64,000 bases of DNA from positions 1,984,001 through 2,048,000 of the forward strand of contig CM034412.1 in assembly GCA_019925095.2 (NCBI GenBank). Reading direction: 5' to 3'. The translations under genes were made by a program, and so were the position numbers. The notes under the pieces were generated by a model. It did no database searches, was not told where the DNA came from, and saw only the letters and a program-made list of their open reading frames with translations. Positions 19,894 through 31,645 of the stretch are shown in pieces. The DNA comes from Dendrolimus kikuchii. Taxonomy: Eukaryota > Arthropoda > Insecta > Lepidoptera > Lasiocampidae. Position 1 is the first letter of the stretch, and each line of letters opens with the position of its first letter.

Positions 19894-20025
19894 ATATAAA
19901 GTAAATCATTTACAGTAATTTCATGTGAAGCGATTTCTTCCAGACAACCCGGGCTGTGGATTGTGTGAAAGGAATTGCAAGTGTATGACGGTGGTGTGCA
20001 AATCAAATGCATGTAATTAATAGGA

Positions 20026-20604
20026 CTAGTGGCCGCCCATTGGTCGAAATTCGACCATAAATATCTGTTGTCAAAGACTATCTTATATACTAATATATAA
20101 ACCTGAAGAGTTTGTTTGATTGAGCGCGCTAATCTCAGGAACTACTGGTCTGATTTGAAAAATTCTTCCAGTGTTAGATACCCCATTTATCGAGGAAGGC
20201 TATAGGCTATATATGATCACGCTAAGACCAATAGGAGCGGAGCACCAAAGAATGTTTCAAAATCGGGGGTTTTGAAAACAAATTCCACGCGGACGACGTC
20301 GCGGGCATAGCTAGTACTTCTATAATCACAGATTTTGCCAAGGCTGTTAATTTGACTTTAATCATAAACAAACGAGTATACCTATGTATGCGTGTGTGAG
20401 TCAAATACATGGTAGTGTGTGTAATGTTTTTTTTATTGATTTAATGTATTTTGTTATGGATAATTTTTTTTTAATATTAGCATTCTGCACTCCTCTATAT
20501 AAACTATAAGTGTGCGAAATTTCATACTCCTCCGTCCGCTCAATTTTCATGAAAAGGGGTCCAACTTTTTTGCTGTGTTTTTCCTTCACGTATTAATATA
20601 TAGA
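20026..20604 (-). mobile_element. Helitron family F, copy 1, with nested Helitron K
   Basis: On the minus strand it runs from TC ('tctatatattaatacg') to CTAG at 20026-20029. Non-autonomous: no Rep/helicase. Family K is inserted at 20081-20314. Confidence 0.7.
20081..20314 (+). mobile_element. Helitron family K, complete 234-bp copy
   Basis: It begins TC ('tcttatatactaat') and ends CTAG, with a GC-rich stretch ('cgcggacgacgtcgcg') before the end. It sits exactly between A (20080) and T (20315). The uninterrupted site 'gactatacttct' is visible in the sister F copy at 40149-40160. No target duplication, as expected for Helitrons. Confidence 0.75.
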
Positions 20605-20687
20605 TACATAGAGATTACACAATACATATAATTAAGATAAATAAAAAGAAAATAGACAATAACACATATTAATATTATATATTGGGT

Positions 20688-21151
20688 ATGGAAGAGAGAG
20701 CATGAAAGTAGAGTAAACGCGGTCGAGATGCGAGCGAGCACTGCGCAAAATCTGCGGAGTGACGCTCGCGGACCGCGTTCGTAATACCGAAGTAAGAAAG
20801 AGAGTTGCTCTGAAAGAGTGTCGGGGTGAAGGTAAGGAAAGGAATGCTCCGGAGGTTCGGGCATGTGGAAAGAATGCATGATGAAAGAATGACTAAACAG
20901 GTATACAATGCAAAAGTGGATGGATGCAGAAATCGTGGAAGGCCACGACACACCTTTCATAATCAAATTGATCGTGTACTAGCAGAAGGTGATATCAGGA
21001 GCCTTAAGAACAAACGAGCGTACATGACAAGAGTTATGAATGTCAAAGAAGCAAGTGAGGTGTGTAAGAATAAACCTAAATGGCGCTCTGTTGTTCGTGC
21101 CTACCCCGCAAGGGAACTGGCGTGAAGTTATGTATGTATGTATGTATGTAT
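20688..21151 (+). pseudogene. LINE family B, fragment 3
   Basis: C-terminal part from the WKREHESRVNAVEM region through RWFGHVERMHDERMTKQ-type and DQIDRVLAEGD blocks to PARELA-stop, with frameshifts near 20730 and 20815, then (ATGT)n. Decayed. Confidence 0.8.
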
Positions 21152-21583
21152 TAATTATATTAGCGTAGTTTCTTAGCCTGGGGATATACAATGTGTGACT
21201 GTCGATTTCTAAGAACGATCTCAGACCATAACATTTCCTGATTCTCTGGGTGTGTGTCACTGCCGCGCCAACACCAAGTGAATCGGGAAACGCTGATAGA
21301 AATATAGGCGTTCGGAAAATTTTCTCTACCGCAGATACCGCGCTCGATTCCGTACCGCTGTAGCACCGACAAGTCAGAGAGCGTCCTAAGTTTTAACAAA
21401 AACATAGTTTTCATTAAATGTTTATTAAATAATCGAAGGCTTCTGTCTGAATCAAAATCAATGACGCTATATTGTCGTCTCGGGAAATATTTCTCATTTT
21501 TAATAACGTTTGACCTTATAGAAAATCCTTGGCATTCCAAGTGGTTTAAGTCATGAGCGAATGAATACTTGTTTGAACTAGAA
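21152..21583. other. No gene; small SINE N tail fragment
   Basis: Bases 21165-21205 resemble the end of SINE N ('ggggatatacaatgtgtg'). The rest is unassigned; a minus-strand frame at 21160-21540 (126 codons) matches nothing I know. Confidence 0.4.
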
Positions 21584-21873
21584 TTTTATTTTATTTTTAT
21601 TGCAGGAGTTCAGCAGACAGGCAGATGGCCCACTTAATAGAAAGCGGTTACCATCGCCTATGGACATTTGCAACACGAAAGGTGCTACCACTGCGCTGCT
21701 GCTCTCTTAAGGGAGACTGGAACCTGGTCACTAATGCCGGAACACAACTCAAGGTTGTTATGGCGACATACTCTAGATCAGGGGTGGTAGCCATCCAGTC
21801 GGGCAAATACCTCACAACCATTACGACAGGCTGATGAGACAAATTGTATTATTTCCCCGTTCCTGCACGGATA
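21584..21873 (-). repeat. SINE family A, copy 6 (small internal deletion)
   Basis: Full-span minus-strand copy lacking about 25 bp around the 'gcctcttacgacaggcc' region. Confidence 0.85.
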
Positions 21874-22135
21874 GTACGCTGCGTACGGCGTGACATTCTG
21901 AACAGCAAAAATTTGTTCTAACCTAACCTAACATTATCCCTGAGGCCCAATTCTGCTATATAAATATCTTGACGTTGCGAACATATTCAAAGTACCATTG
22001 CGATAATGTCAAAAAATCGTATTCTAACAAAGAAGGGAAATATTTCTAAAAAACAGGTACTAACAGGCGGTTTAGAACCGAGAGACTATGTGACTCTCTG
22101 CGTATTCTACCGCCTATATAACGGGGAGTGTTCTG

Positions 22136-22323
22136 AGGATCAAATAGATCGTGTACTAGTAGAGGGTGATATCAGGAGCCTTAAGAACACACGAGCGTGC
22201 ATGACAAGAGTTATGAATGTCAAAGAAGCAAGTGAGGTGTGTAAGAATAAGCCTAAATGGCGCTCTGTTGCTCGTGCCTACCCCGCAAGGGAACTAGCGT
22301 GAAGTTATGTATGTATGTATGTA
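22136..22323 (+). pseudogene. LINE family B, fragment 4, joined to Helitron F
   Basis: It encodes DQIDRVLVEGDIRSLKNTRA to PARELA-stop plus (ATGT)n and passes directly into family F at 22323 at the same point as the copy at 51411. Confidence 0.75.
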
Positions 22324-22534
22324 AATCAATAAAAGAAACATTACACACACTACCATGTATTTGACACATATACATATATATACTCTTGTTTATTGTTTAT
22401 GTCATATTAATATTGTAGCCTTGGCGAAATCTGTGTTTTCAGAAGTAGTCTTTGATAACAGAACGTTAATAATGTTCAAACTTATAATTTAAATTAATTA
22501 TTATGGTTGAATTTTGACCACGGGCGACCACTAG
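22324..22534 (+). mobile_element. Helitron family F, 3' half
   Basis: From 'aatcaataaaagaaac' to CTAG 22531-22534 followed by T. The 5' half is missing left of the LINE B fragment. Confidence 0.7.
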
Positions 22535-22604
22535 TTATGTCAACATACTTAAATATTTTGCATACATTTTCATTATTTGTCTGTGTCTAGCCTTAGATCT
22601 TATC

Positions 22605-22885
22605 TATGTATGTATGTTCTGAGGAACTGTTTGATCTGGTACCAACGCCTCACTTTTACAACCGCACCGCTCGACATCGACGGGATGTTCATCCCCATTT
22701 CCATGAGCTCCCACGCTCAACTACGCAACGTTTCTCTAGAATATTTATTCCTCGTACAACAATGATCTGGAGGTAACTTCCCGCCGCGGTTTTCCCTTTA
22801 CGCTATAACATGGGGCTCTTTAAGAAGAGCGCACTTTCCATCAGGTGGGCCGTCTGCCTGTTTGCCTGCTTGAGGAAATAAAAAA
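22605..22885 (+). pseudogene. LINE family L, C-terminus and 3' UTR
   Basis: A + strand frame reads LFDLVPTPHFYNRTARHRRD, TTQRFSRIFIPRTTMIW, then a stop and LPAAVFPLRYNMGLFKKSA: the conserved end of CR1/Jockey-like polyproteins. The 3' UTR 'tttccatcaggtgggccg' and A tail are shared with SINE A. Truncated and interrupted, so inactive. Confidence 0.75.
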
Positions 22886-22903
22886 ACTTAACATTAATTA
22901 ACA

Positions 22904-23220
22904 TTTTTTTTTTTTTTATTGCTGGAGTACAGCAGACAGGCAGACGGCTCACTTGATGGAAAGCGGTTACCATCGCCTATGGACATTTGCAACACCAAAG
23001 GTGCTACAAATGCGCTGCTGCTCTCTTAAGTGAGTCCGGAACCTGGTTAATAATGCTGGAACACAACTCAAAGTTGTTATGGCGGCATGCTATAGAACAG
23101 GGGTGGTAGCCATCCAGTCGGGCAAATGCCCTACCACCTGGCTGTGGGTTATTAAGTCGCCTCTTACGACAGGCCGCCCGGCCGCAGAAAATTGTATTCT
23201 TTCTTCGTTCCTGCACGGAT
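22904..23220 (-). repeat. SINE family A, copy 7
   Basis: Full length, minus strand. Confidence 0.88.
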
Positions 23221-23566
23221 GATAATAACAAATAGGTTTCTAGAGACATACAATAATAACAATAATAATGACAATGTGTGGTGCGGCTGTTAATGGACTG
23301 TATCAGGGCGGCAAACGTCTTCGTGAAACGGAATCTGGGTTACCTGGACTACAGCTGCTGAAGGCTTCCTGGCCGGCCGGCTGTGGTCTGATCTCCCTTG
23401 GCTTTACAATAGCGGCACTATCACATCACACGCGTGCGTTCAGAGCGGGATCGATTTACACACACTATTTGTAGGTGCCAGCGAGTGGCAAGCGGCGTAT
23501 GCGCGCGGGAATGAGGAAGGATTGGGGGTAGGATGACGTTTACCGCCAGATGGCGTTACTAATGTG

Positions 23567-23665
23567 TGCCGCATTTTGCGAAATGAGGTTGGCAGTCAGT
23601 TTTTGCTGTGCCGAAACATAGTCCGACGCAGCACTGATTTTCAGTGCCCACCTCCTTAATCACAA
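23567..23665. repeat. Unnamed repeat shared with 46332-46435
   Basis: 'ccgaaacatagtccgac' and 'actgattttcagtgcccac' occur in both copies. The class is unknown. Confidence 0.6.
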
Positions 23666-24820
23666 AAGTCAAAAACACACAAAAACAAGCAAAATTAAAT
23701 AAAATTATAGTCAACGTATATGTTTTACTAAATCCACAATATCTCGCTATCGGTGAGGCGGAATAATACAATAATAGAAAAATATTGATAATACCATTAA
23801 CAGACATGTCGTTAGCCAAAATGTATATAGAAACGTTGTAGCGTGCCACTTGTAAGCCATTAGAATTAACAGAATAGCGAAATCAGGCGAACCTACGATA
23901 CAGATGATAGGGTCTGGCGATCTTGACGAGAGAGTAATAGCAGAATGGGACTCCGAGTATATAACATAATAATACATTTCAGCTTTTGAAGTAATAACTT
24001 CTTATGGGAGGGGAAACCGCTTCGTTACGTCACGCGTTACGGCGCCAGTCTGTCTGGCTTCCCTATCTCTCACGCATACGGCAGCGGTAGGCAGGCTCCT
24101 CCTCTATCACTACATACACAAAATTCTAATGTAAATATTCAAGAATTGTAACTAAGAATAAAATATATTTTATAATCAATAGAAGATTTTATTAACAAAT
24201 AACCTTTCCTTACATTATCATATTAATATACATAAAACTTAAGTAATAACCTAAGCTTTTCTCAAGTTAAACAATTTCAATATTAAATAGTTCAACTTAT
24301 ACTAGTTTAAGTTATCACTTCTGTCGGGCGTCCTGAGACTGTCCTGCATTTTTTTTATACTTTCGCTTATGTCTTGCACCATATCTGAGAAAGGAGGTCA
24401 GAAGGGCAAAGGGTGAATTTCTTCACGCACTTTGTCAAATCTTTCGTCGCTTAAGTAAAAAAAATCAGCCTATTGCGTCTTAGGCTACGCGCAATGAAAG
24501 ATCCCGCAGATGTTACGAACGTATACTATGTTTAACCTACTTCAAAAAAAAACTCGTGTCGCACTCTGGGACTGCCGCGGTAAAGCTATTGCATAGCATT
24601 TTTTATCAAGTTATGCAATTATAATTATTTATTTAATTTTTATTTGTGTACTATTTTTTTTTCTTTGATATTAATTCAAGTTACACTGTTTGAGCGTGGT
24701 GACCGATAAGAAAACAAATTCATTGTTGTATATAGGTACACCTATGTATACATATATACCTACATGTAGGAATTATAAAATAACCATATGACGGAAGTAG
24801 TCACGAAGTAGACGGAGTTT
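23666..24820. other. No recognised gene
   Basis: Mixed AT-rich sequence with some GC-richer stretches (about 24000-24110). Minus-strand frames at 23559-23977 are unrecognised. Nothing supported. Confidence 0.4.
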
Positions 24821-24822
24821 TT

Positions 24823-25131
24823 ATCGGTGCAGGAACGGAGAAAGAATACAATTTCCTGCGGCCTATCGTAAGAGGCGACTTAACAACCCACAGCCAGGTG
24901 GTAGGGCATTTGCCCGACTGGATGGGTACCACCCCTGGTCTAGAGTATGTCGCCATAACAACCTTGAGTTGTGTTCCGGCATTAGTGACCAGGTTCCAGT
25001 CTCCCTTAAGAGAGCAGCAGCACATTTGTAGCACCTTTGGTGTTGCAAATGTCCATAGGCGATGGTAACCGCTTTCCATCAAGTGGGCCGTCTGCCTGTC
25101 TGCTGAAATCCTGCAATAAAAATAAAAAAAA
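24823..25131 (+). repeat. SINE family A, copy 8
   Basis: Full length, from 'atcggtgcaggaacgg' to 'ctgcaataaaaataaaa'; about 15 bp are missing in the head. Confidence 0.88.
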
Positions 25132-25289
25132 GTCAATAACCGGATAGAGTATTCTTTCATGTAGTAATAGAAAGTCGTATAACCGGATGTCAACGTAGAA
25201 GCATTTATTATTAAGCTAACGGATATCGGAAATGGAGTAACCGTATGTAGGAAGTTAATACGTATGGCGGAAGTTGGTTTTATGAAGGA

Positions 25290-26040
25290 AGGGAAACTGA
25301 AGCGGCGCCGCAGCATTACCTGATATTTTCACTGCAGCGCGCTATGAGGACCTTATAAATACTGGGCGTTCGGGCAGAGGGGGCAGACCGCGTAACGTCC
25401 TCACGGACAGGGTCGACGTTATCACAAAACGGCTGGCCCGGATCAGCCCGCCCGCGGTTAGGACGGCAGGCTGGCAGGCACGGATAAACAGATACAGACG
25501 GCGGCGTCTCAGGCGCCGCCAATCAAGATCTCTCCACGTCTCTGCGAGGGACGTTAGGAGACATAGCCCCCCCCCCCACAGGATAGACTAGGCGTGTTGC
25601 TGGGAAGTTTCTTTCGCCGTTTCTTCTCTCCCAGCCATAACACGTTGCGAAACGGTAGTAAGATAGCGTAGGCCGCCGCGAACCGCCGATCCCGGCCCGC
25701 CGGGATCCTTCCCCTAGGGCTTTATATTACCCGTCGCCCGTTCTCAATTAGTGCTTTGTGTCGCCCTATGGTGGGCATCATTAAATTCATCCCCTCTCAT
25801 GGCAACAGTCCAGCCGAGGTAAAACTCCTTAGGGATCTCCCTCGATCAAGTTGCCCCCCCGGGCTCGAGCGCCTTCGCTTCGCGAAGGCATTCGCCCCAA
25901 AAGCCCCGGTAAAGTTGTAAGGTCTTCGGACCAACAACATAAAGTCAAGTCCAATAAAAAAAAGGGGGCAGTCTTAAACCGACAGTCTACAATGACCGTC
26001 TTGGACGAGGACCACATAATAAATTGTGGTCGATAATTAC
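25290..26040 (+). pseudogene. LINE 3' end with Arg-rich C-terminal coding fragment
   Basis: The + strand has an open stretch with GRSGRGGRPRNVLTDRVD and INRYRRRRLRRRQSRS, then a stop and a long UTR. Landmarks at 25590-25670 ('ggcgtgttgctggga', 'acacgttgcgaaacgg') and 25805-25930 recur at 38283-38362 and 38475-38600. I read both as 3' ends of one LINE family. The Arg-rich coding part is not assigned to a known domain. Confidence 0.5.
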
Positions 26041-26368
26041 TGCTTGATAATAGCAGTATTCTTGGAGGGCAAATTGCTGCTCGACACCTGACAAGCGTGG
26101 ATGCGACTCTTGGAGTTGTCCTAATATTTCTGATTAGTGTGCAATATTTAATATCGTAATTGTAATCATTCTAGCGTAATAAACTTTGATTATAATATTT
26201 CAGATTATTATTGTGTTATTCTCGGAGCGTCATTCGTTCGCTCCCGGCGTGAACCCGACATATTATTATACTTACGGGGCGCACATGCGGTGAGTGTGGC
26301 ATTATAAAGATATGATAGATACCTATACACCTATATACTTTCTCACAAACGGCTGCATTGTGCTTTAT

Positions 26369-26700
26369 ATCCGTGCAGGAACGGAGAAAGAATACAATTT
26401 CCTGCGGCCCGGCGGCCTGTCGTAAGAGGCGACTAAACAACCCACAGCCAGGTGGTAGAGTATTTGCTCGACTGGATGGCGACCACCCCTGGTCTAGAGT
26501 ATGCCGCCATAACAACCTTGTGTTGTGTTCCGACATTAATGACTAGGTTCCAGTCTCCTTTAAGAGAGCTGCTGTTCTCTTTTGCTGCGCATTTGTAGCA
26601 CCTTTGGTATTGAAAATGTCCATAGGCGATGGTAACCGCTTTCCACCAAGTGGGCCGTCTGCCTGTCTGCTGAACTCCTGCAATAAAAAAAATAAAAAAA
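26369..26700 (+). repeat. SINE family A, copy 9
   Basis: Full length, with a small insertion ('gctgttctcttttgctg') in the middle. Confidence 0.87.
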
Positions 26701-27191
26701 ATTACGTATTCGTCCGATTTCGGAGCAGTTCGTCTCGATCCGTGCGAGCTTCGTACAGTCGTACCTTATACATACACGTTAAGCGAACGCTCGGCCGAGC
26801 TACATGGTAGGCGGATTGGCGGAGTGTTAGGTTTTACTGTCGTTACGGAATTGCTCGATTCGGTCGCCGCGCTCAAAGCCCGCGATAAAAGCTATGCAAT
26901 AGCTTTAAAAACTAGTCGATTCTCAATTCGCCATGTCATAGCTTGTCTGTTTCTAAATCGAGTTTGATGATTGTTTGTGCTTGATTGTAGTAAAATCTCA
27001 AAATGGTCTCATATAAATTTTATTGCTATTAAGGGTTCCGAAGATATAGCAGAAAATTCGTTAAAATCTGAGAGAAAGTGTGATATTTTTTGCCGTTTTT
27101 CAGCTATAACCTTTTTGTTTCTTTATAGATTTTGATCATTCTTTTTGAGATGGATTTAGTACAGTTTCAAAATAGTTTCATCCAAATTTTA
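26701..27191. other. No recognised gene
   Basis: Unassigned; 'gctatgcaatagctttaaaaa' at about 26891 resembles 'aagctattgcatagc' at 24580 in reverse, a small shared repeat. Confidence 0.4.
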
Positions 27192-27374
27192 TCTATACTA
27201 ATTTTGTAAAGAAGTAAAGTTTGTGACGTTGTAGGGGGATCTACTAAACCGATTTTAAAATTTCTTTTACTGTTAGAAAGCTACGTTAACAGGGAGTGTC
27301 ATAAGCTATATAACATGACGCTATATACCATGGGAGCGGAACAGAGCGCGGGTGAAACCGCGCCAGGCCGCTAG
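27192..27374 (+). mobile_element. Small Helitron-like element (183 bp)
   Basis: It begins TC ('tctatactaattttg') after A and ends CTAG before T, with a GC-rich 3' end ('gcgccaggccgctag'). No coding capacity. Confidence 0.6.
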
Positions 27375-27530
27375 TTGCTAATATAAGTAACTTAAATCGG
27401 AAAAATAAAAAAAATCTAGTAAAGACGAAACCTTCCTTTATTCTTTACTAGATTTTTAAAAATTAATTATTATTATTATTTCACATATATTTATTTATAT
27501 TCTTTTTTGTTTTTTTAATACATATATATA

Positions 27531-27980
27531 TATGAAAGTAGAGTAAACGCGGTCGAGATGCGCGCACTGCGCAAAATCTGCGGAGTGACGCTCGCGGACC
27601 GCGTTCGTAATACCGAAGTAAGAAAGAGAGTTGGTCTGAAAGAGAGTGTCGGGGTGAAGGTAAGGAAAGGAATGCTCCGGTGGTTCGGGCATGTGGAAAG
27701 AATGCATGATGAAAGAATGACTAAACAGATATACAATGCAAAAGTGGATGGATGCAGAAGTCGTGGAAGGCCACGACACACCTTCCATGATCAAATTGAT
27801 CGTGTACTAGCAGAAGGTGATGTCAGGAGCCTTAAGAACAGACGAGCTTGCATGACAAGAGTTATGAATGTCAAAGAGGCAAGTGAGGTGTGTAAGAATA
27901 AGCCTAAATGGCACTCTGTTGTTCGTGCCTACCCCGCAAGGGAACTGGCGTGAAGTTATGTATGTATGTATGTATGTATA
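27531..27980 (+). pseudogene. LINE family B, fragment 5 (131-codon open frame)
   Basis: Open C-terminal part from MRALRKICGVTLADRVRN through MLRWFGHVERMHDERMTKQ, GRPRHTFHDQIDRVLAEGD and ACMTRVMNVKEASEVC to PARELA, then (ATGT)n. The 'MLRWFGHVERM' and 'RAYPAxELA' blocks follow the reverse transcriptase in a common insect LINE. The polymerase itself is missing. Confidence 0.82.
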
Positions 27981-28037
27981 TATATAAAAATTAAACATAT
28001 ATTAAAATAATATAAAAAGATGACGTCCGTCGGCAGC

Positions 28038-28440
28038 GGGGCCTAGGGTCCAAGCTACCGGTGGTTAAGGCTCCAGAGACAGGAACTTCCTCACAATGCG
28101 TGCCGTGCTCAGGAGAACCGCCTTCTGCATCTGGCCCTTCACCCATTTACCAAGCGAGAGCCTCTCTAGGTGTCGGTCGAGGCTCTTCGCTATTAGACCG
28201 TTAACAGACGCCACTATCGGTACGACGATCGTTGAGTCCATATGCCACATGGCCGTAATCTCGTGCGCGAGGTCAACGTATTTCGTTAATTTGTCAGTTT
28301 CAGCTTTTATGAGATTACAGTCATTTGGGATACTTATATCAACAAGCATCGTACGTCTCGCAGATCGATCTGTTATCACAATGTCAGGCTTATTGGCAAC
28401 AATAGTCCTGTCTGTGATAATAGATCGATCTGTTATTATT
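28038..28440 (-). pseudogene. REL-endonuclease LINE C-terminus, copy 2
   Basis: An open minus-strand frame of about 124 codons reads DRSIITDRTIVANKPDIVIT, VDISIPND, NGLIAKSLDRHLERLSLG, WVKGQMQKAVLL and ends FLSLEP-stop, with a 3' UTR. It begins abruptly beside an ATT repeat at 28436-28450. It shows the protein as it would look without the insertion present at 14126-14619. Confidence 0.72.
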
Positions 28441-29156
28441 ATTATTAATCAATTTTAATTCTGTTTTTGGCAAAAAAACTGACTTGAAGAGTAACTAAAA
28501 AGGAAAATATATCTTTTGCTTGGCACCCACTTTAAGGTACAAAAATCTGCTAAACTCTGTCTTTTCGTTCACCTCCCAATTATTTGAGGTCGGCACAATA
28601 TGTCTTTTCCTTCCACAATCCTCTGTTCTGATATACATCTTCTGTCACAAAAAAATCATCATATCATCCTTCACACAATCCATCGATCTTTTTCTTGGTC
28701 TACCTTTACATCTGTACCCATCCATCTTGTAGTTTAACATTCCTTTCGTCACGTGACTTTCATCCCTCCTCATTATATGCCCATACCAACTTAGTCTTCT
28801 TCCTCTCAAAAAAATATGCTAAACGGCAGATCATAAATTATTTGCTATTCATTCACTTGCCTTACCAGCGATTGAATCATGACATTAGATGTCTCAACTA
28901 TGGTCTAATCCGTTGCAAAGGACCCAGTATTGTGCGTAAACAGCATTTGCCCCGCCTTAAAAAAAATAAAATGACATTAGATGTCAGGAGCCTTATGTCA
29001 AATTATAACCGATAGTAAGACAAAGAACTCTCGGTAAGCTATACAAACCGATCATAAGAGGAGTTCAGTGTCGTACAAACTGTAGAATTTTATATTTATT
29101 ATTAAAAATGATCCTACAGTATTTCCATAAATTTAAAGGCTAAATAATATACAAAA
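28441..29156. other. No recognised gene
   Basis: Unassigned; small frames only. Confidence 0.4.
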
Positions 29157-29391
29157 AGTCGGTGCTTAGTAATTTTCAAAATATAGTAATTTTTATGTTT
29201 TACTTCACACCGACTTTAAGATGTTTTAGATAACATATATTAAAAATAAGATATTATAATTAAGAATAGCTTTAGAAATAAGTTATTTTATACTTTTTAG
29301 TTTTTGAAGTCGGTTTTTTTAACGAAGTTTTTTTATATTTGTTACTTTTTGTGTCTACTATAGGTAGGCCTACAAAAGGTGCCGCGTTCCT

Positions 29392-29700
29392 TAAAAAATG
29401 AAAACTACTGGGCCAAACTGTGTTAATTTTTTAGGCGACCAAATGACAACTATTGCGCATCAAATTAAAGAAGAATCACGTAAATCGGATCATAAATATC
29501 AGCGTAATCGGTGTACATACGGAACGGAACGGAAATGTTTTCATAAAAAATGTTCATAAAATAAAAACTACTTGGCCAAACTATGTTAAATTTTTATAGA
29601 ACCAAGTGGCAACTATTCCACATTGAACTAGAAAAAAACACGTAAATCGGATCATAAATCTCAGAGTAATCGGTGTACATACATAAAAAAGAAAAAAAAA
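29392..29700. repeat. Two tandem copies of a repeat with about 160-bp period
   Basis: 'aaaactactgggccaaact...cgtaaatcggatcataaat...gtaatcggtgtacatac' at 29392-29520 recurs, diverged, at 29565-29682. A nearby hairpin 'gtcggtg/caccgac' spans 29158-29216. Confidence 0.6.
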
Positions 29701-29716
29701 ACCTCTTTTGGAAGTC

Positions 29717-29808
29717 GGTTAAAAATACATCTAAATTCTAAACCAAAAATGGATAGTTACACTTGGTTAAAAATACATCTAAATTCTAAACCAAAAATGG
29801 ATAGTTAC
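29717..29808. repeat. Exact 44-bp direct duplication
   Basis: Bases 29717-29760 are repeated exactly at 29765-29808, separated by 'actt'. Confidence 0.85.
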
Positions 29809-30044
29809 GATCTAGAAAAAGACCAAAAATGTAGACAGTTAAATACACTAAAATTAATTATCTATAATATATTATAATCTATCATAATACTCTGACACTT
29901 CTAAGAGGGAAACTAAAGAGAAATTATTGATTAATATTATTATTGATTAATTATTAAGAAGTTTACTAACAACTAATTACTTAAGTAAACTAAGAATGTC
30001 TACCTATGTCACTAGAATATTCGTTGTAGGTATTTCTACAATGT

Positions 30045-30291
30045 ATATATCTTCTTCTTCAGCCAATCTCTGTCCACAGCTGGATGTAGACCTAGATATC
30101 CCAGTCTCCTGTCTTGCTCATCCAGCCCCTGCCCTTGTCGGCGAACTTGTGCAGGTCATCAGTCCATAGGGCTGGAAGGCGTCCTATGCTACGTTTATCT
30201 AGACGCGGTCTCCACTCCAGGACTCGTTTGCTCCATCGGCCACCGGTCCTGCGACAGACGTGACCGGCCCACTGCCACTTCAGTGGCGAGT
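30045..30291 (-). pseudogene. LINE family P, C-terminal fragment
   Basis: The minus strand reads SPLKWQWAGHVCRRTGGRW, KRVLEWRPRLDKRSIGRLP, WTDDLHKFADKGRGWM: the C-terminal signature (LKWQWAGH...GRPPARWTDDL) of an insect LINE. The ORF has drifted at the end and the reverse transcriptase is missing. Confidence 0.7.
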
Positions 30292-31087
30292 GATGGTGGA
30301 ACGATCTAGTTGCTTTAAGAAGTTTCAGAAAAATGTAGAAGATTTTGGAAGAAAAAGACAAGGATAGATAGATTTTAGAAAGGGACAGATGATGAACAAA
30401 GGAATAACGAAATAAAGATCGAAATTCTAGCATAGAAGGTTCAGGAAGGAAAAGACAGAGATAGATAAATGTTTAGAAAGGGATAGATAGTAAATAAAAT
30501 AATAATGAAAAGAAGATGGAAATTATGGGTTCCAGAAGATGCTTCCGGGTATATAAGCAGCGTAAGGCGCGTCTACGCAGTAGTTCAGTTGAAGACAGCA
30601 AAGCGACAAGTGCGGTATGAAAAAGTTGGAAGAGAAGTCAGTGACGAGTTTAGTGGTGAATTTGGTGAAGGAGGAGTGTAGCGTAGTTTAAGAGGAGATT
30701 CAGAAGTGAGCACTGCAGTAGCAGGAGCTGGTCTACGAAATATCGGCAACGCTATTGTGAGTAGACATGTTATCACCGAGAAAGTGCGGCGTTAGTTGTG
30801 TGTGAAGGCGCAACCCTGCGAAGAAGAATCACGTACGGCTGTGTAAGCCAATAAAAGCATTCAGTTAAAAACCTGGCGTTTCTTTCTAAGGCCTTAAGAA
30901 CAGACGAGCGTGCATGACAAGAGTTATGAATGTCAAAGAAGCAAGTGAAGTGTGTAAGAATAAGCCTAAATGGCGCTCTGTTGTTCGTGCCTACCCCGCA
31001 AGGGAACTGGCGTGAAGTTATGTATGTATGTATGTTTCTTTCTAATCCCAAGTGCGTAAACCGCCCCCCCCCCCACTCGCACGTAAC
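30292..31087 (+). mobile_element. Possible solo LTR (Gypsy-like), interrupted by LINE B
   Basis: TG ('tgatggtggaacg') to CA ('cgcacgtaaca'). Inside are two diverged tandem units of about 94 bp (30342-30435 and 30438-30530), a TATA box 'tatataag' at 30550-30557, and AATAAA at 30850-30855: the layout of an LTR with U3 repeats. LINE B (30890-31033) interrupts it. I see no target duplication and no internal coding region, so this is an inference. Confidence 0.4.
30890..31033 (+). pseudogene. LINE family B, fragment 6 with 12-bp target duplication
   Basis: A 144-bp 5'-truncated insertion encoding NRRACMTRVMNVKEASEVC to PARELA-stop and (ATGT)n. 'gtttctttctaa' flanks it at 30878-30889 and 31034-31045. 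Confidence 0.88.
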
Positions 31088-31645
31088 AATATATATGTTG
31101 ACTGGTCATTATATATAATAACAAAATTGACTAGAGAATGTGATAAATTAATCACTTTATCCTGATATTATTCATAATAGCGGGTCAAAGTTAGCCAAAG
31201 TAATAAATACGGTCTAACTGACTTGCTATCCCTCCCGCTCTTCATCCCGCTTGTAAGAATAAATAATAATGTAGACCCAGTTAATTCATGTCAGTTAATT
31301 TTATATTTTATTATTGTAGTCTTTAAAGAGTAATACCAAATACTTGTATTGATCTCTGTGTTTTTTTTTAAATTCTGTTTTGTGGCTAGTGAGCTTTAAA
31401 TTTACTTTATAAATTAAAGTTAAATAACTTTATAACAATGTTAATTAACGTAGAATTATTATCTATGAAAAAGTTATTTTAATTCTTAGACAAATTGAAA
31501 TATAATTTTATAATCTTTACCTATACCTACTTGTTTTATTACATTATCCAAGTCTTCGAAGATATTATATAAAATTGCTAGTTAATCTGATTAATTCTGT
31601 GTCAATTATCACTTTATCTAAATTGAGTAGACATTATAAATAATG

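Noticed and set aside
26024..26260. LTR-like segment with AATAAA and 'gaacccgaca' end
   Set aside because: No matching second LTR, no target duplication and no coding region; too weak to annotate separately from the LINE tail before it.
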